A stretch of DNA of 64,000 bases, taken from contig JAEYUW010000045.1 of the NCBI GenBank assembly GCA_023432225.1, forward strand, positions 372,001 to 436,000, in the 5' to 3' direction. Position numbers and translations under genes: made by a program. This DNA is from Verrucomicrobiota bacterium (GTDB taxonomy: Bacteria; Verrucomicrobiota; Verrucomicrobiia; Opitutales; Opitutaceae). Position 1 is the stretch's first letter. Each line of letters starts with the position of its first letter. The notes under the pieces were generated by a model. It was given only the letters and a program-made list of their open reading frames with translations, was not told the DNA's origin and ran no database searches. This document shows, piece by piece, positions 52,296-61,149 of the stretch.

Positions 52296-52747
52296 GCGTT
52301 GGTCGTCTGCTGACCCTCGGGTGTTTTCCACGCCACGGAGAAATCGACGTTCAGCACGCGCTTGTCGCCGGACTTCATCGCGCCGGACATGAGATAGAAG
52401 CCGCCGGCGACCTCATTGATCTTCACCTCGATGGTGATCGTGTCGCCCGGATAGACCGGCGTGCGGAAGCGAACATTCTCAACCTTCGCGAGGAGAGGCA
52501 CACCCTGCGGCTTGCCGTCGCCGCCGGTGTTGAACTTGCCCGCGAGCAGCAGCGCGCCGGTTTGGAAAACCGCCTCGCATAGCAACACGCCCGGCGTGAT
52601 CGGCGCGCCGGGATAATGGCCCTTGTAGAAATCTTCTTCGGCGCGCCACGTGCGGCGGGAAACGAGCGTGGTGTCGGTGCGCGAGACGATCTCGTCGACG
52701 AACAGGAACGGCGGACGGTGCGGGATGAGTTTCTCGACTTCGTTCAC
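52292..52747 (-). CDS. FabZ-like 3-hydroxyacyl-ACP dehydratase
   Basis: A 151-residue hot-dog-fold dehydratase. LIPHRPPFLFVDEIVSRTDT is the family start. Catalytic His44 and Glu58 lie in FYKGHYPGAPITPGVLLCEA, matching FabZ, with VFQTGALLLAG in the central helix and VRFRTPVYPGDTITIEVKIN near the end. It should remove water from 3-hydroxyacyl chains on the cluster's ACP. Its start lies 7 bases after the upstream FAD oxidoreductase stop, and its stop overlaps the FabI-like start. No beta-ketoacyl reductase gene is in the cluster, so that step must come from elsewhere. Confidence 0.92.
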   Translation of the reverse strand: MNEVEKLIPHRPPFLFVDEIVSRTDTTLVSRRTWRAEEDFYKGHYPGAPITPGVLLCEAVFQTGALLLAGKFNTGGDGKPQGVPLLAKVENVRFRTPVYPGDTITIEVKINEVAGGFYLMSGAMKSGDKRVLNVDFSVAWKTPEGQQTTNA

Positions 52748-52754
52748 GGGGAAA

Positions 52755-54194
52755 TCAGGCAGCGGTGCGTTTCGCGGCGGCGAGCGCCTTGTCGATCTGG
52801 TTGGCGACGATCACGCCGTAGTTAATCGTGCCGAGCCAGCCCGACATGATGATGCCGACGGAGCCGGCATGATAGAGGCCGGGGAGCTGAGTCGGCAGAT
52901 CCATGGAAATTTTCAGGCCTTCGAACTTCGTGCCGAACGACGTGCCGTGCCAATGCTTCGTGTAGTATTCGACCGTGCGCGGCGTGGCGGCTTCCTTCCA
53001 CTCGACCTTGCTCCGGATGTCGGGGATGAAACGCTCGAGCGACGTGAGCGATTCTTCGATGAGGCGCTCCTTGTGCTTCGCGTATTCCTCGTCGGACATG
53101 CCCTGCCAATCCTGATAGCGCGCGTTGATCGAGACGACGACCGTGTAGCGATCGCTGCCGGGACGCGTGTCAGGATAATACATCGAGAACGTGCGGCTCG
53201 TCGTGTGCAGGTCGACCAGTGCTTCGCTCGAAAACTTCGGTTCGTCTGAAGTGAACACGAGATCGCCGATGTGCGGCAGCGTCTCGCCTTTCTTGATGCC
53301 GAGGTAGACCTGGCAGGAGCTGCTGTTCACGCGCACGGCCTTGGTCGCGGCGACGAAGTCCGGCGTGAAGTTCTCTTCGCCCGCCATGCGCAGGACGGTG
53401 TTCTTGACGTTGGAGTTCGAGAGCACCGCGCTGCAACGGATGGTCTTGCCGTTGGCGACGACGCCGGCGACGCGTTTGCGACCGTCGACTTCTTCGGTAA
53501 GGATTTTTTCGACGAGCACATGCTTGCGGATCTCGACGCCGTTCTTTTTCAGCTCCTCGGCCATGCGCTTGATGAGGACGTCCGTGCCGCCTTGGAACGT
53601 GAACACGCCCTTGCTCATGAAATTCGAGAACACGATGCCGAACGTGATCGCGGGATCGTCCATCGTGGAGCCGTTGGCGTAGGCGATCGGCTCCATCAAG
53701 AGACGCTTCACGTCGTCGCGTCCGGGAAAGTAGCGCTCGAACATCTGACCGGTCGTCTCGGTCGAGTTGTCGTAGAAGTTCATCGCCCGGAGGTCGGTGA
53801 AGAATTTCTCCACGGTCGCGGCGGGGATGCCGAACTTCTCAATCAGCTGGCGCGTGAAGTCGTCGCGGTCGAACGTCGTGTCGATCTGGAACTGCGGATT
53901 GATGAAGCGCACGCCCTTGAGCTGCACGATGGCATCGGCGATGTCCTGGCTCCAATACTTGCGGCACGACTTGATCATGCCGTGCGGGAAACCGTGGAGC
54001 GAGATGTCGAAAATGTGCCCGCCCTTGCGCGTGAACCACGTGGCGAGGCCACCCAGCTGATAGTGATGCTCGAGCAACAGCACCTTGTGGCCGCATTTGG
54101 CCAGCACGTTGGCGCCGGTGAGGCCGCCGAGGCCGCTGCCGATGACGACAACGTCGTAGTGATCGTGGATTCCTTTGAGCCAGTCGTAGGCCAT
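52755..54194 (-). CDS. CrtI-like FAD-dependent oxidoreductase, copy B
   Basis: A 479-residue flavoprotein of the phytoene desaturase/carotenoid isomerase/retinol saturase superfamily. The dinucleotide-binding start is YDVVVIGSGLGGLTGANVLA, followed by VLLLEHHYQLGGLATWFTRK and FDISLHGFPHGMIKSC. GVFTFQGGTDVLIKRMAEEL, AVLSNSNVKNTVLRMAGEEN and a closing GLYHAGSVGIIMSGWLGTIN are family features. Residues NSSSCQVYLGIK follow the pattern of the substrate-domain core. The ATG at 54194 gives the family start. It lies in the fatty-acid-like cluster, so an acyl or polyene substrate is more likely than a carotenoid. No carotenoid genes are nearby. Confidence 0.85.
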   Translation of the reverse strand: MAYDWLKGIHDHYDVVVIGSGLGGLTGANVLAKCGHKVLLLEHHYQLGGLATWFTRKGGHIFDISLHGFPHGMIKSCRKYWSQDIADAIVQLKGVRFINPQFQIDTTFDRDDFTRQLIEKFGIPAATVEKFFTDLRAMNFYDNSTETTGQMFERYFPGRDDVKRLLMEPIAYANGSTMDDPAITFGIVFSNFMSKGVFTFQGGTDVLIKRMAEELKKNGVEIRKHVLVEKILTEEVDGRKRVAGVVANGKTIRCSAVLSNSNVKNTVLRMAGEENFTPDFVAATKAVRVNSSSCQVYLGIKKGETLPHIGDLVFTSDEPKFSSEALVDLHTTSRTFSMYYPDTRPGSDRYTVVVSINARYQDWQGMSDEEYAKHKERLIEESLTSLERFIPDIRSKVEWKEAATPRTVEYYTKHWHGTSFGTKFEGLKISMDLPTQLPGLYHAGSVGIIMSGWLGTINYGVIVANQIDKALAAAKRTAA

Positions 54195-54288
54195 GAAAGG
54201 GCCCGAACTAAGAGTGCACGCGGAAGCAGGGCAACCGGGAAGTTTGTCGCGAAACGTGATCGAGTTCGCGCGAGCGCGCTTGCCCAAG

Positions 54289-55716
54289 TTACTTCGCGCC
54301 GCCTTGCAACACGTGATAGTTGGCCATCGAGATGCCGCTGAGCATGGCGCCGATGATGCCTAAGAAACCCTGGTCGGTGCCGCAGAGATAGAGATTCGAG
54401 AGATGCGTGCGGCCGTCGCGGATTTTGCGCGGAGCGCCATAGATCGCACCGTTCAGGTGGCCGGTGAACTTCTTCACCGTGCGCGGCGTGAACATGTCGG
54501 TCGTGACGAGATTCGCGGCAAGCGTCGCCTCGTCGACCAGCGGCAGAAAGCGCCGTGCGCTGCGCTGGATCGCATCGAACCAGCGGCGCTTTTCGGCCTG
54601 ATAGGTTTCCTCCGGGAGGTTCGCCCAGCGATCGTAGTTCGCGAGGCAGGTGACGCGGACGAGTCCTTCGGGCAGGTCGGTGCCGGCGGGATAGGAGAAG
54701 TTGTTCGGAAAACAAATGACGCCGCTGCGCAGATCGACGGGCTCCGAGGCGCGTTCGTAGGTGAAGCGATCGGAGTCGTTGAAGAAAATAATGGTGTCGT
54801 CGCCCCACCCCCAAGTCGCCGGCGGCTGTTTGAACACGGCGATCGTTTCCGCGTAGGACAGTTGGCCGGTGTTCGCTTCCGCCTCCGCCGTGTGCGCGGG
54901 TTCGCAGAGCCGCATCGTCTCCGGATAGCCGGCGGATGAGATAACATGATCGGCTGTTATCTCCGCGCCGGCATCGAGCACGAGCGTGGCGGCGCGGCCA
55001 TCGCGTTCGATGATGCGCGCTACGCCGCACTTCATGCGACGCTCGCCGCCAGCTTGGCGGAATTTCTCGAGCAGGACACGAATGATCACGCGCACGCCAT
55101 CGAGCGGTCGGGCGAAGCCTTCGAGATAGAGGGCCTTGAACATGATCACGAACTGGCCGAACTCCATGTCGCGCTCCTGCGCGCTGCCGTAATACATCAC
55201 CGGGCAGAACAGCATGTCGGTGAGCAGCGGGTCGCGGAGGTGTTGCGCGACGACTGCGCGAGCCGAGAGCGGCGTGGCATCGAGCGAGACGTCGTCGTAG
55301 GTGCGCACCAGGTGGACGAGACTGCTCCACCCTTCGGCTTCGTTGGGGAAATTCTCGCGCACCTGCGCGTCGAGCACGGCGAAATCGTTGGTGAACTTCA
55401 GCGTGCAATCGCGAAAGGCGATCTTCGACTGCTTCTGCGGACAGAGCGCGAACTCGTCGCGATCGATGCGGAGCTGGCGGAGGAGCTTCGTGAGCGGCGT
55501 GCCTTTGACGCCCGGCGGCACGAAATTGGTCATTGCGTGCAGGCCGACGTCGAACTTGCGGCCGGCGATGCTGTAGAAGCTGTTCAGGCCGCCCGGAGCG
55601 TTGTGGCGTTCGAAGATGCAGACCTTCTTGCCGAAGTGCGCGAGGCGGATGCCGGCGGCGAGTCCGGACATGCCGGCGCCGATGATGACGGCATCGTAGT
55701 GTGCGGCTGCGTTCAT
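54289..55716 (-). CDS. CrtI-like FAD-dependent oxidoreductase, copy A
   Basis: A 475-residue flavoprotein of the same superfamily as its downstream neighbour. It has YDAVIIGAGMSGLAAGIRLA, VCIFERHNAPGGLNSFYSIA and FDVGLHAMTNFVPP at the N-terminus. FARPLDGVRVIIRVLLEKFR and DHVISSAGYPETMRLCEPAH form the middle, and LYLCGTDQGFLGIIGAMLSG the FAD-capping C-terminus. It is clearly distinct in sequence from copy B, so the two are old paralogues rather than a recent duplication. It starts at ATG 55716, only 15 bases after the T tract of an intrinsic terminator. It probably introduces or isomerises double bonds on an acyl substrate; that role is inferred. Confidence 0.85.
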   Translation of the reverse strand: MNAAAHYDAVIIGAGMSGLAAGIRLAHFGKKVCIFERHNAPGGLNSFYSIAGRKFDVGLHAMTNFVPPGVKGTPLTKLLRQLRIDRDEFALCPQKQSKIAFRDCTLKFTNDFAVLDAQVRENFPNEAEGWSSLVHLVRTYDDVSLDATPLSARAVVAQHLRDPLLTDMLFCPVMYYGSAQERDMEFGQFVIMFKALYLEGFARPLDGVRVIIRVLLEKFRQAGGERRMKCGVARIIERDGRAATLVLDAGAEITADHVISSAGYPETMRLCEPAHTAEAEANTGQLSYAETIAVFKQPPATWGWGDDTIIFFNDSDRFTYERASEPVDLRSGVICFPNNFSYPAGTDLPEGLVRVTCLANYDRWANLPEETYQAEKRRWFDAIQRSARRFLPLVDEATLAANLVTTDMFTPRTVKKFTGHLNGAIYGAPRKIRDGRTHLSNLYLCGTDQGFLGIIGAMLSGISMANYHVLQGGAK

Positions 55717-55730
55717 GTGGTCCGTTCAGC

Positions 55731-55757
55731 AAAAAGGCGGGGTCGAAGACCCCGCCC
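55731..55757 (-). terminator. Intrinsic terminator between the ACP and FAD oxidoreductase genes
   Basis: On the minus strand a perfect 9-bp stem GGCGGGGTC / GACCCCGCC with a 3-base loop (TTC) is followed by five T residues. It lies 26 bases after the ACP stop and directly upstream of the next gene in the cluster. Confidence 0.88.
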
Positions 55758-55783
55758 TTCAAAAGGAGCCGAGCGCTGACAGG

Positions 55784-56038
55784 TTAGGCCTTGGCCTGGA
55801 ACTTCGGCGTCAGGTATTCGGCGCAGCTGTCGAGCGAGGCGAGCTGCATGTAGTCGGCCTCAGGGACTTCGATGCCGTGGCGCTTGCGGAGCTCCATGAC
55901 GATGTCGAGAAAGTCCATGGAATCGAGCTGGAGCTGGTCGCGGAGGCGAACGTCCGGCTTGATGGCCGTGAGGTCCTCGTCGGGAGCGATGTCGGAGATG
56001 ATGTCGATAACCAGCTTCTTGCAGGCGTCTTTCGTCAT
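55784..56038 (-). CDS. Dedicated acyl carrier protein
   Basis: An 84-residue ACP. The phosphopantetheine site is Ser40 in LQLDSMDFLDIVMELRKRHG, and the other helices (KKLVIDIISDIAPDEDLTAI, SLDSCAEYLTPKFQ) fit the fold. It differs from housekeeping AcpP, which has DSLD(T/S), and sits in the same transcription unit as the ketosynthase, so it is likely the carrier for this pathway. The ATG at 56038 lies 17 bases after the ketosynthase stop. The next gene downstream is separated by a terminator. Confidence 0.92.
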   Translation of the reverse strand: MTKDACKKLVIDIISDIAPDEDLTAIKPDVRLRDQLQLDSMDFLDIVMELRKRHGIEVPEADYMQLASLDSCAEYLTPKFQAKA

Positions 56039-56055
56039 GATGTGCGGAGGTGAGT

Positions 56056-57294
56056 TCAGGCTGTAAAGCGCTTGATGATCAAAGTGGAATTAATTCCGAG
56101 CATACCGAAGGAATTATTCAGGATGGCGTCAACCCGTTTAACTGTGCGCGGTTGGTTGAGCACGAGGCCGGGGATATCGCACTGCGGATCAAGCTCATCC
56201 ACATTAATCGTTGGGTGAACGACGAGGTCGTCGAAGCTCGGTAAATTGCCGGCCAGTTCGAGCGCGCCGGCCGCGCCCATGCAATGGCCGATGAAGCTCT
56301 TGGTGTTGTTGATCGCGACCGGCTCCTTGCGGTCCTTGAAAACGGCGGCGATCGCCTGGCATTCCTGAATGTCGCCTTGCGGCGTGGACGTGGCGTGCGT
56401 GTTGACGATGTCGATGTCGTCGACGGTCATGCCGGCGTTGGCGAGGGCTTTGCGGACGCACTCGGCCTGACGCTCGGGGTTGGGCAAAACGTAATCGGTG
56501 GCGTCGGAGTTGACGCAGTAGCCGGCGATCTCGCCGTAGATCTTGGCGCCGCGCGCCTGGGCGTCTTCGAGGCGTTCGATCGTGTAGAGGCAGCCGCCCT
56601 CCGAGATGACGATGCCGTTGCGGGCTTTGTCGAACGGACGGCTGGCTTTCGTCGGATCGGCGTGGGCCGCGAGGGCATTCTGGCTCTTGAAACCGGCGAA
56701 AATGCCGAAGGTCTGCGGGCTCTCGCTGATGCCGCCCGCGATCGCGAAATCGACTTCGCCGAGGCGCAGCATTTGCGCGGCGTGGATCAGGCCCATGTTG
56801 CCGGCCGCGCACGCAGCGCCGATCGTGTAAGCGGGGCCCGTGACGCCGAGGTTGAGCGACGCTTCGCCGGCCGGGTTGTTCGCCACGGTCCGCGGGTTGT
56901 GGTGATGCGTCCAGAACTTCGTGTCGTATTTGAACTGCGAAATGTTGAACACCTCGTTCTCGGTCTCGACGTTGCCGTGCTCGGTGATGCCGATGTAGAT
57001 GCCGACGCGGCTCTTGTCGCGCTCGTCCAAGTTCACACCGGCGTCAGCGAGCGCCTCACGTGCGCAGTAGACGCTGATACTGCCCGCGCGCGTGCCGATG
57101 CGGACATCCTTCTTCTTCTGATATTTCAGCGGGTCGAACGTGCACATGCCCGCCGGCCAGCGTCCCATGTAGCGGACGTCGACGGTCGTGATGCCAGAAA
57201 CGCCTTTGAGCAGATTCTGACGAAACTCAGCCAACGTGTTGCCATTCGGCGCGGTCAGGCCGACTCCGGTGATGACGATGCGGGTTTGCTTCAT
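56056..57294 (-). CDS. FabF-like beta-ketoacyl-ACP synthase
   Basis: A 412-residue thiolase-fold ketosynthase. It has TRIVITGVGLTAPNGNTLAE, catalytic Cys162 in YTIGAACAAGNMGLIHAA, His300 in VNTHATSTPQGDIQE, and Lys332 and His337 in NNTKSFIGHCMGAAGALELA, so the Cys-His-His triad is complete. Part of the N-terminal half (ISQFKYDTKFWTHHHNPRTV) differs from housekeeping FabF. It is the first gene of the cluster, with the dedicated ACP directly downstream. It should elongate acyl-ACP chains. The ATG at 57294 matches the family start; the divergent galE is 77 bases away. A role in making the acyl precursors used by OleA is inferred from context. Confidence 0.92.
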   Translation of the reverse strand: MKQTRIVITGVGLTAPNGNTLAEFRQNLLKGVSGITTVDVRYMGRWPAGMCTFDPLKYQKKKDVRIGTRAGSISVYCAREALADAGVNLDERDKSRVGIYIGITEHGNVETENEVFNISQFKYDTKFWTHHHNPRTVANNPAGEASLNLGVTGPAYTIGAACAAGNMGLIHAAQMLRLGEVDFAIAGGISESPQTFGIFAGFKSQNALAAHADPTKASRPFDKARNGIVISEGGCLYTIERLEDAQARGAKIYGEIAGYCVNSDATDYVLPNPERQAECVRKALANAGMTVDDIDIVNTHATSTPQGDIQECQAIAAVFKDRKEPVAINNTKSFIGHCMGAAGALELAGNLPSFDDLVVHPTINVDELDPQCDIPGLVLNQPRTVKRVDAILNNSFGMLGINSTLIIKRFTA

Positions 57295-57371
57295 GTGACG
57301 GAACAGGAGAATGGACACGGAATTACCTAGCCACCGCGAAAGCAACCCCAATAGAACTCAGGCTCCTCCCC

Positions 57372-58367
57372 ATGAAAGTTCTCGTCGCCGGCGGAGCCGG
57401 TTACATCGGCAGTCATTGTGTTCGGCAGTTGCTCGCCGCCGGTCATGAACCCGTCGTCGTCGACAATCTCGTCTACGGCCATCGCGGCGCCGTCGCCCCC
57501 GAGATTCCGTTCTACGACGTCGACTTCGGCGACGCGACCGCGATCGCCCGCGTGTTCGACGAGCACCGCATCGATGTCGTGATGCACTTCGCGGCCTACG
57601 CCTACGTCGGCGAGTCGGTCACGAATCCGATCAAATACTACCGCAACAACCTCGCGGCTCCGCTCACTCTGCTCGAGGTGATGCTGCAACGCGGCGTGAA
57701 GAAATTCGTCTTCTCGTCCACGTGTGCGACCTACGGCGTGCCGGCGCGTCTGCCGATCACCGAAGATTTGCCGCAAGCGCCGATCAATCCTTACGGCCAG
57801 ACAAAGCTCGACGTCGAAAACCTCCTGAAAGCCCTCGCGCGCTCGCACGGCCTGAGTTTCGCCACGTTCCGCTACTTCAACGCCGCCGGCGCGTCCGAGG
57901 ACGGCAAGATCGGCGAAGATCACGAGCCCGAGACGCACTTGATTCCCCTCGCGATCGGCGCCGCGCAGGGGCTCCGCCCTGCCCTGCAGGTTTTCGGCAC
58001 GGATTACCCGACGGCCGACGGCACCTGCCTGCGCGATTACGTGCACGTCGACGACTTGAGCCGCGCGCACATCGCGGTGTTCGAGAAACTCGCCATGCCC
58101 GGCGCACAGTTTTTCTACAATCTCGGCACCGGCACGCCGACTTCGGTGAAAGAAGTCATCAACGCCGTCGAGAAAGTCAGCGGCCTCAAAGTCCCCGTGA
58201 CCTACGCGCCGCGTCGCGCGGGCGATCCGCCCGCGCTCTACGCCGATTCGACCAAGGCGAAGACCGAACTCAACTGGACGCCGAAGTTCTCGACGATCGA
58301 GCCGATCATCGAGACGGCCTGGCGCTGGCACAACGCGAAGCCCAAGGGCTACGGCGACCGGAAGTAA
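57372..58367 (+). CDS. galE: UDP-glucose 4-epimerase
   Basis: A 331-residue extended SDR. It opens KVLVAGGAGYIGSHCVRQLL and has VVVDNLVYGHRGAV, VMHFAAYAYVGESVTNPIKY, FVFSSTCATYGVPARLPITE, the catalytic YGQTK and FRYFNAAGASEDGKIGEDHE. TCLRDYVHVDDLSRAHI and FYNLGTGTPTSVKEVI complete the pattern. It interconverts UDP-glucose and UDP-galactose, supplying sugars for envelope polysaccharides. It is divergent from the fatty-acid-like cluster and followed by REP-like palindromes. Confidence 0.94.
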   Translation: MKVLVAGGAGYIGSHCVRQLLAAGHEPVVVDNLVYGHRGAVAPEIPFYDVDFGDATAIARVFDEHRIDVVMHFAAYAYVGESVTNPIKYYRNNLAAPLTLLEVMLQRGVKKFVFSSTCATYGVPARLPITEDLPQAPINPYGQTKLDVENLLKALARSHGLSFATFRYFNAAGASEDGKIGEDHEPETHLIPLAIGAAQGLRPALQVFGTDYPTADGTCLRDYVHVDDLSRAHIAVFEKLAMPGAQFFYNLGTGTPTSVKEVINAVEKVSGLKVPVTYAPRRAGDPPALYADSTKAKTELNWTPKFSTIEPIIETAWRWHNAKPKGYGDRK

Positions 58368-58402
58368 GCGCGATTTGAAGTGAGTTCGAGCCGCTGAGGT
58401 GA

Positions 58403-58485
58403 GGTGGAGCGCATTGACCTCAATGCGCTCGCGTGCTCGTCCTGCGGCGTGCGTTTTGAACGCGTTGAGGTCAACGCGTTCCACC
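58403..58485. repeat. Pair of REP-like palindromes (family C)
   Basis: A palindrome with arms GAGCGCATTGA / TCAATGCGCTC at 58407-58430 and a related one with arms GAACGCGTTGA / TCAACGCGTTC at 58458-58481, both flanked by GGTGG or CCACC. They lie between galE and the convergent NtrC-like gene. Their sequence differs from families A and B. Confidence 0.75.
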
Positions 58486-58553
58486 GACTCCCCCTGAGCA
58501 TCGCGCGTCTTTCCTCCGCAGGTCGTAGAGGCCGGGTTCCGGCGGCGACCAGC

Positions 58554-59969
<1,416 letters not shown>

Positions 59970-60014
59970 GGATTGTATTAGCGCTTTCGAGGGCGATGGT
60001 TCTACTTAGGGCCG

Positions 60015-60833
60015 ATGTTGGGGTGGTCAATTAATCTGTTCCGTGTCTTTGGCATACAGCTCGCGATTCACGTGAGCTTTTTCCTGCTGCTCGCCTACTT
60101 TGGATGGGAGGGCTGGATGCAGGCGGGAGCGACCGGCGCGCTCTGGAGTGTGCTCGTGGTGACATTGTTCTTCGGCTGCGTCGTGCTGCACGAACTGGGC
60201 CATTCGCTCACGGCGCGTCGTTACGGCGTGCAAGTGCCGCGCATCCTTCTGATGCCGATCGGCGGCATGGCGGAGTTCGATCGCATCCCGCGACGACCTT
60301 CCGCGGAACTCCTCATCACGATTGCGGGACCGCTGGTGAACTTCGTGCTCGTCGCGGCGCTGCTGCCGCTCGTGTGGCACGATCTGTGGTCGGAGCAGGC
60401 GCTGCCGCTTTACGGCGCGAAAATGACCCTGATCCAGCTCGCGATCGGCAATCTCGTCATGGGCACGTTCAACCTGCTGCCCGTTTTCCCAATGGACGGC
60501 GGCCGCATCCTCCGCGCCCTGCTCGCCCGCAAGATGGACTATCTGGTCGCGACGCGGCGTGCCGTGATCATCGGAAAAATCGCCGCCCCGCTGCTGGCCG
60601 TCGCGGCGGTGTATTTCCTCGATTGGTATCTGCTCGCGGTGCTGTTCATCTTCATCTTTTTCGCCGGCGACGCGGAATATCGGCAGTTGCTGCGACGCGA
60701 GCAAGAGGCCGCCTATTGGACGGATTGGGCCAAGCGCGTTGCGGCCGTTCAAACCACCCAAGCCGCCGCGGCACAGAATCCGGATGATCCGTCCGCTCCT
60801 CCGCCGCCGATCGTCCTGCACGGACCAAACTGA
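60015..60833 (+). CDS. Site-2 protease family protein (M50)
   Basis: A 272-residue membrane metalloprotease. The zinc motif is VVLHELGHSL (His59, Glu60, His63) in the third hydrophobic segment. The second motif NLLPVFPMDGGRILRALLAR supplies the Asp ligand. IGGMAEFDRIPRRPSAEL and TIAGPLVNFVLV are typical of the Rip3-like branch. The six hydrophobic segments end with a hydrophilic, Pro-rich tail, and no CBS domain is present. Such proteases cut membrane-bound regulators, including anti-sigma factors; the ECF pair at 37-38 kb is a possible but unproven client. The ATG at 60015 is clear. Confidence 0.9.
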   Translation: MLGWSINLFRVFGIQLAIHVSFFLLLAYFGWEGWMQAGATGALWSVLVVTLFFGCVVLHELGHSLTARRYGVQVPRILLMPIGGMAEFDRIPRRPSAELLITIAGPLVNFVLVAALLPLVWHDLWSEQALPLYGAKMTLIQLAIGNLVMGTFNLLPVFPMDGGRILRALLARKMDYLVATRRAVIIGKIAAPLLAVAAVYFLDWYLLAVLFIFIFFAGDAEYRQLLRREQEAAYWTDWAKRVAAVQTTQAAAAQNPDDPSAPPPPIVLHGPN

Positions 60834-60911
60834 GTAAGTTCAGGATCATTTCCAAAAAGGCCTTGCATTCGCCCGGCAAAACCCACTTTTTGACCGCTCG
60901 CAGTTCTTTGT

Positions 60912-60987
60912 GGGCTCGTAGCTCAGTTGGCAGAGCGCCTCAATGGCATTGAGGAGGTCGTCAGTTCGAACCTGATCGGGTCCACCA
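60912..60987 (+). tRNA. tRNA-Ala (anticodon GGC)
   Basis: The acceptor arm GGGCTCG pairs with CGGGTCC with G-T wobbles. The D arm GCTC/GAGC, the anticodon stem CCTCA-ATGGCAT-TGAGG giving anticodon GGC, and the T arm GTCAG-TTCGAAC-CTGAT are present. Discriminator A and an encoded CCA end at 60987. It is a single tRNA gene between the M50 protease gene and the third permease gene. Confidence 0.96.
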
Positions 60988-61024
60988 CTTTCCGGCCGCG
61001 AATCGCGGCCCACGAACCAGTTAA

Positions 61025-61066
61025 CGAAACCCGAGAGCGCCGCACGGTGCCTCGGGTTTCGCCTTT
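61025..61066 (+). terminator. Intrinsic terminator after tRNA-Ala
   Basis: A perfect 11-bp stem CGAAACCCGAG / CTCGGGTTTCG, 15-base loop, followed by CCTTTTC. It lies 37 bases after the tRNA 3' end. Confidence 0.75.
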
Positions 61067-61149
61067 TCTGCCGGCCTGCCGCGCGCTCCGGCCGATGGCG
61101 CGCAGATTTTTGGAAACCTCATCGATCGGGCCGGGTTATCTGAGCAGCC

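Noticed and set aside
53975..55762. A 595-codon minus-strand frame overlapping both flavoprotein genes
   Set aside because: It is Arg/His-rich and out of frame with two proteins that have complete FAD-binding motifs.
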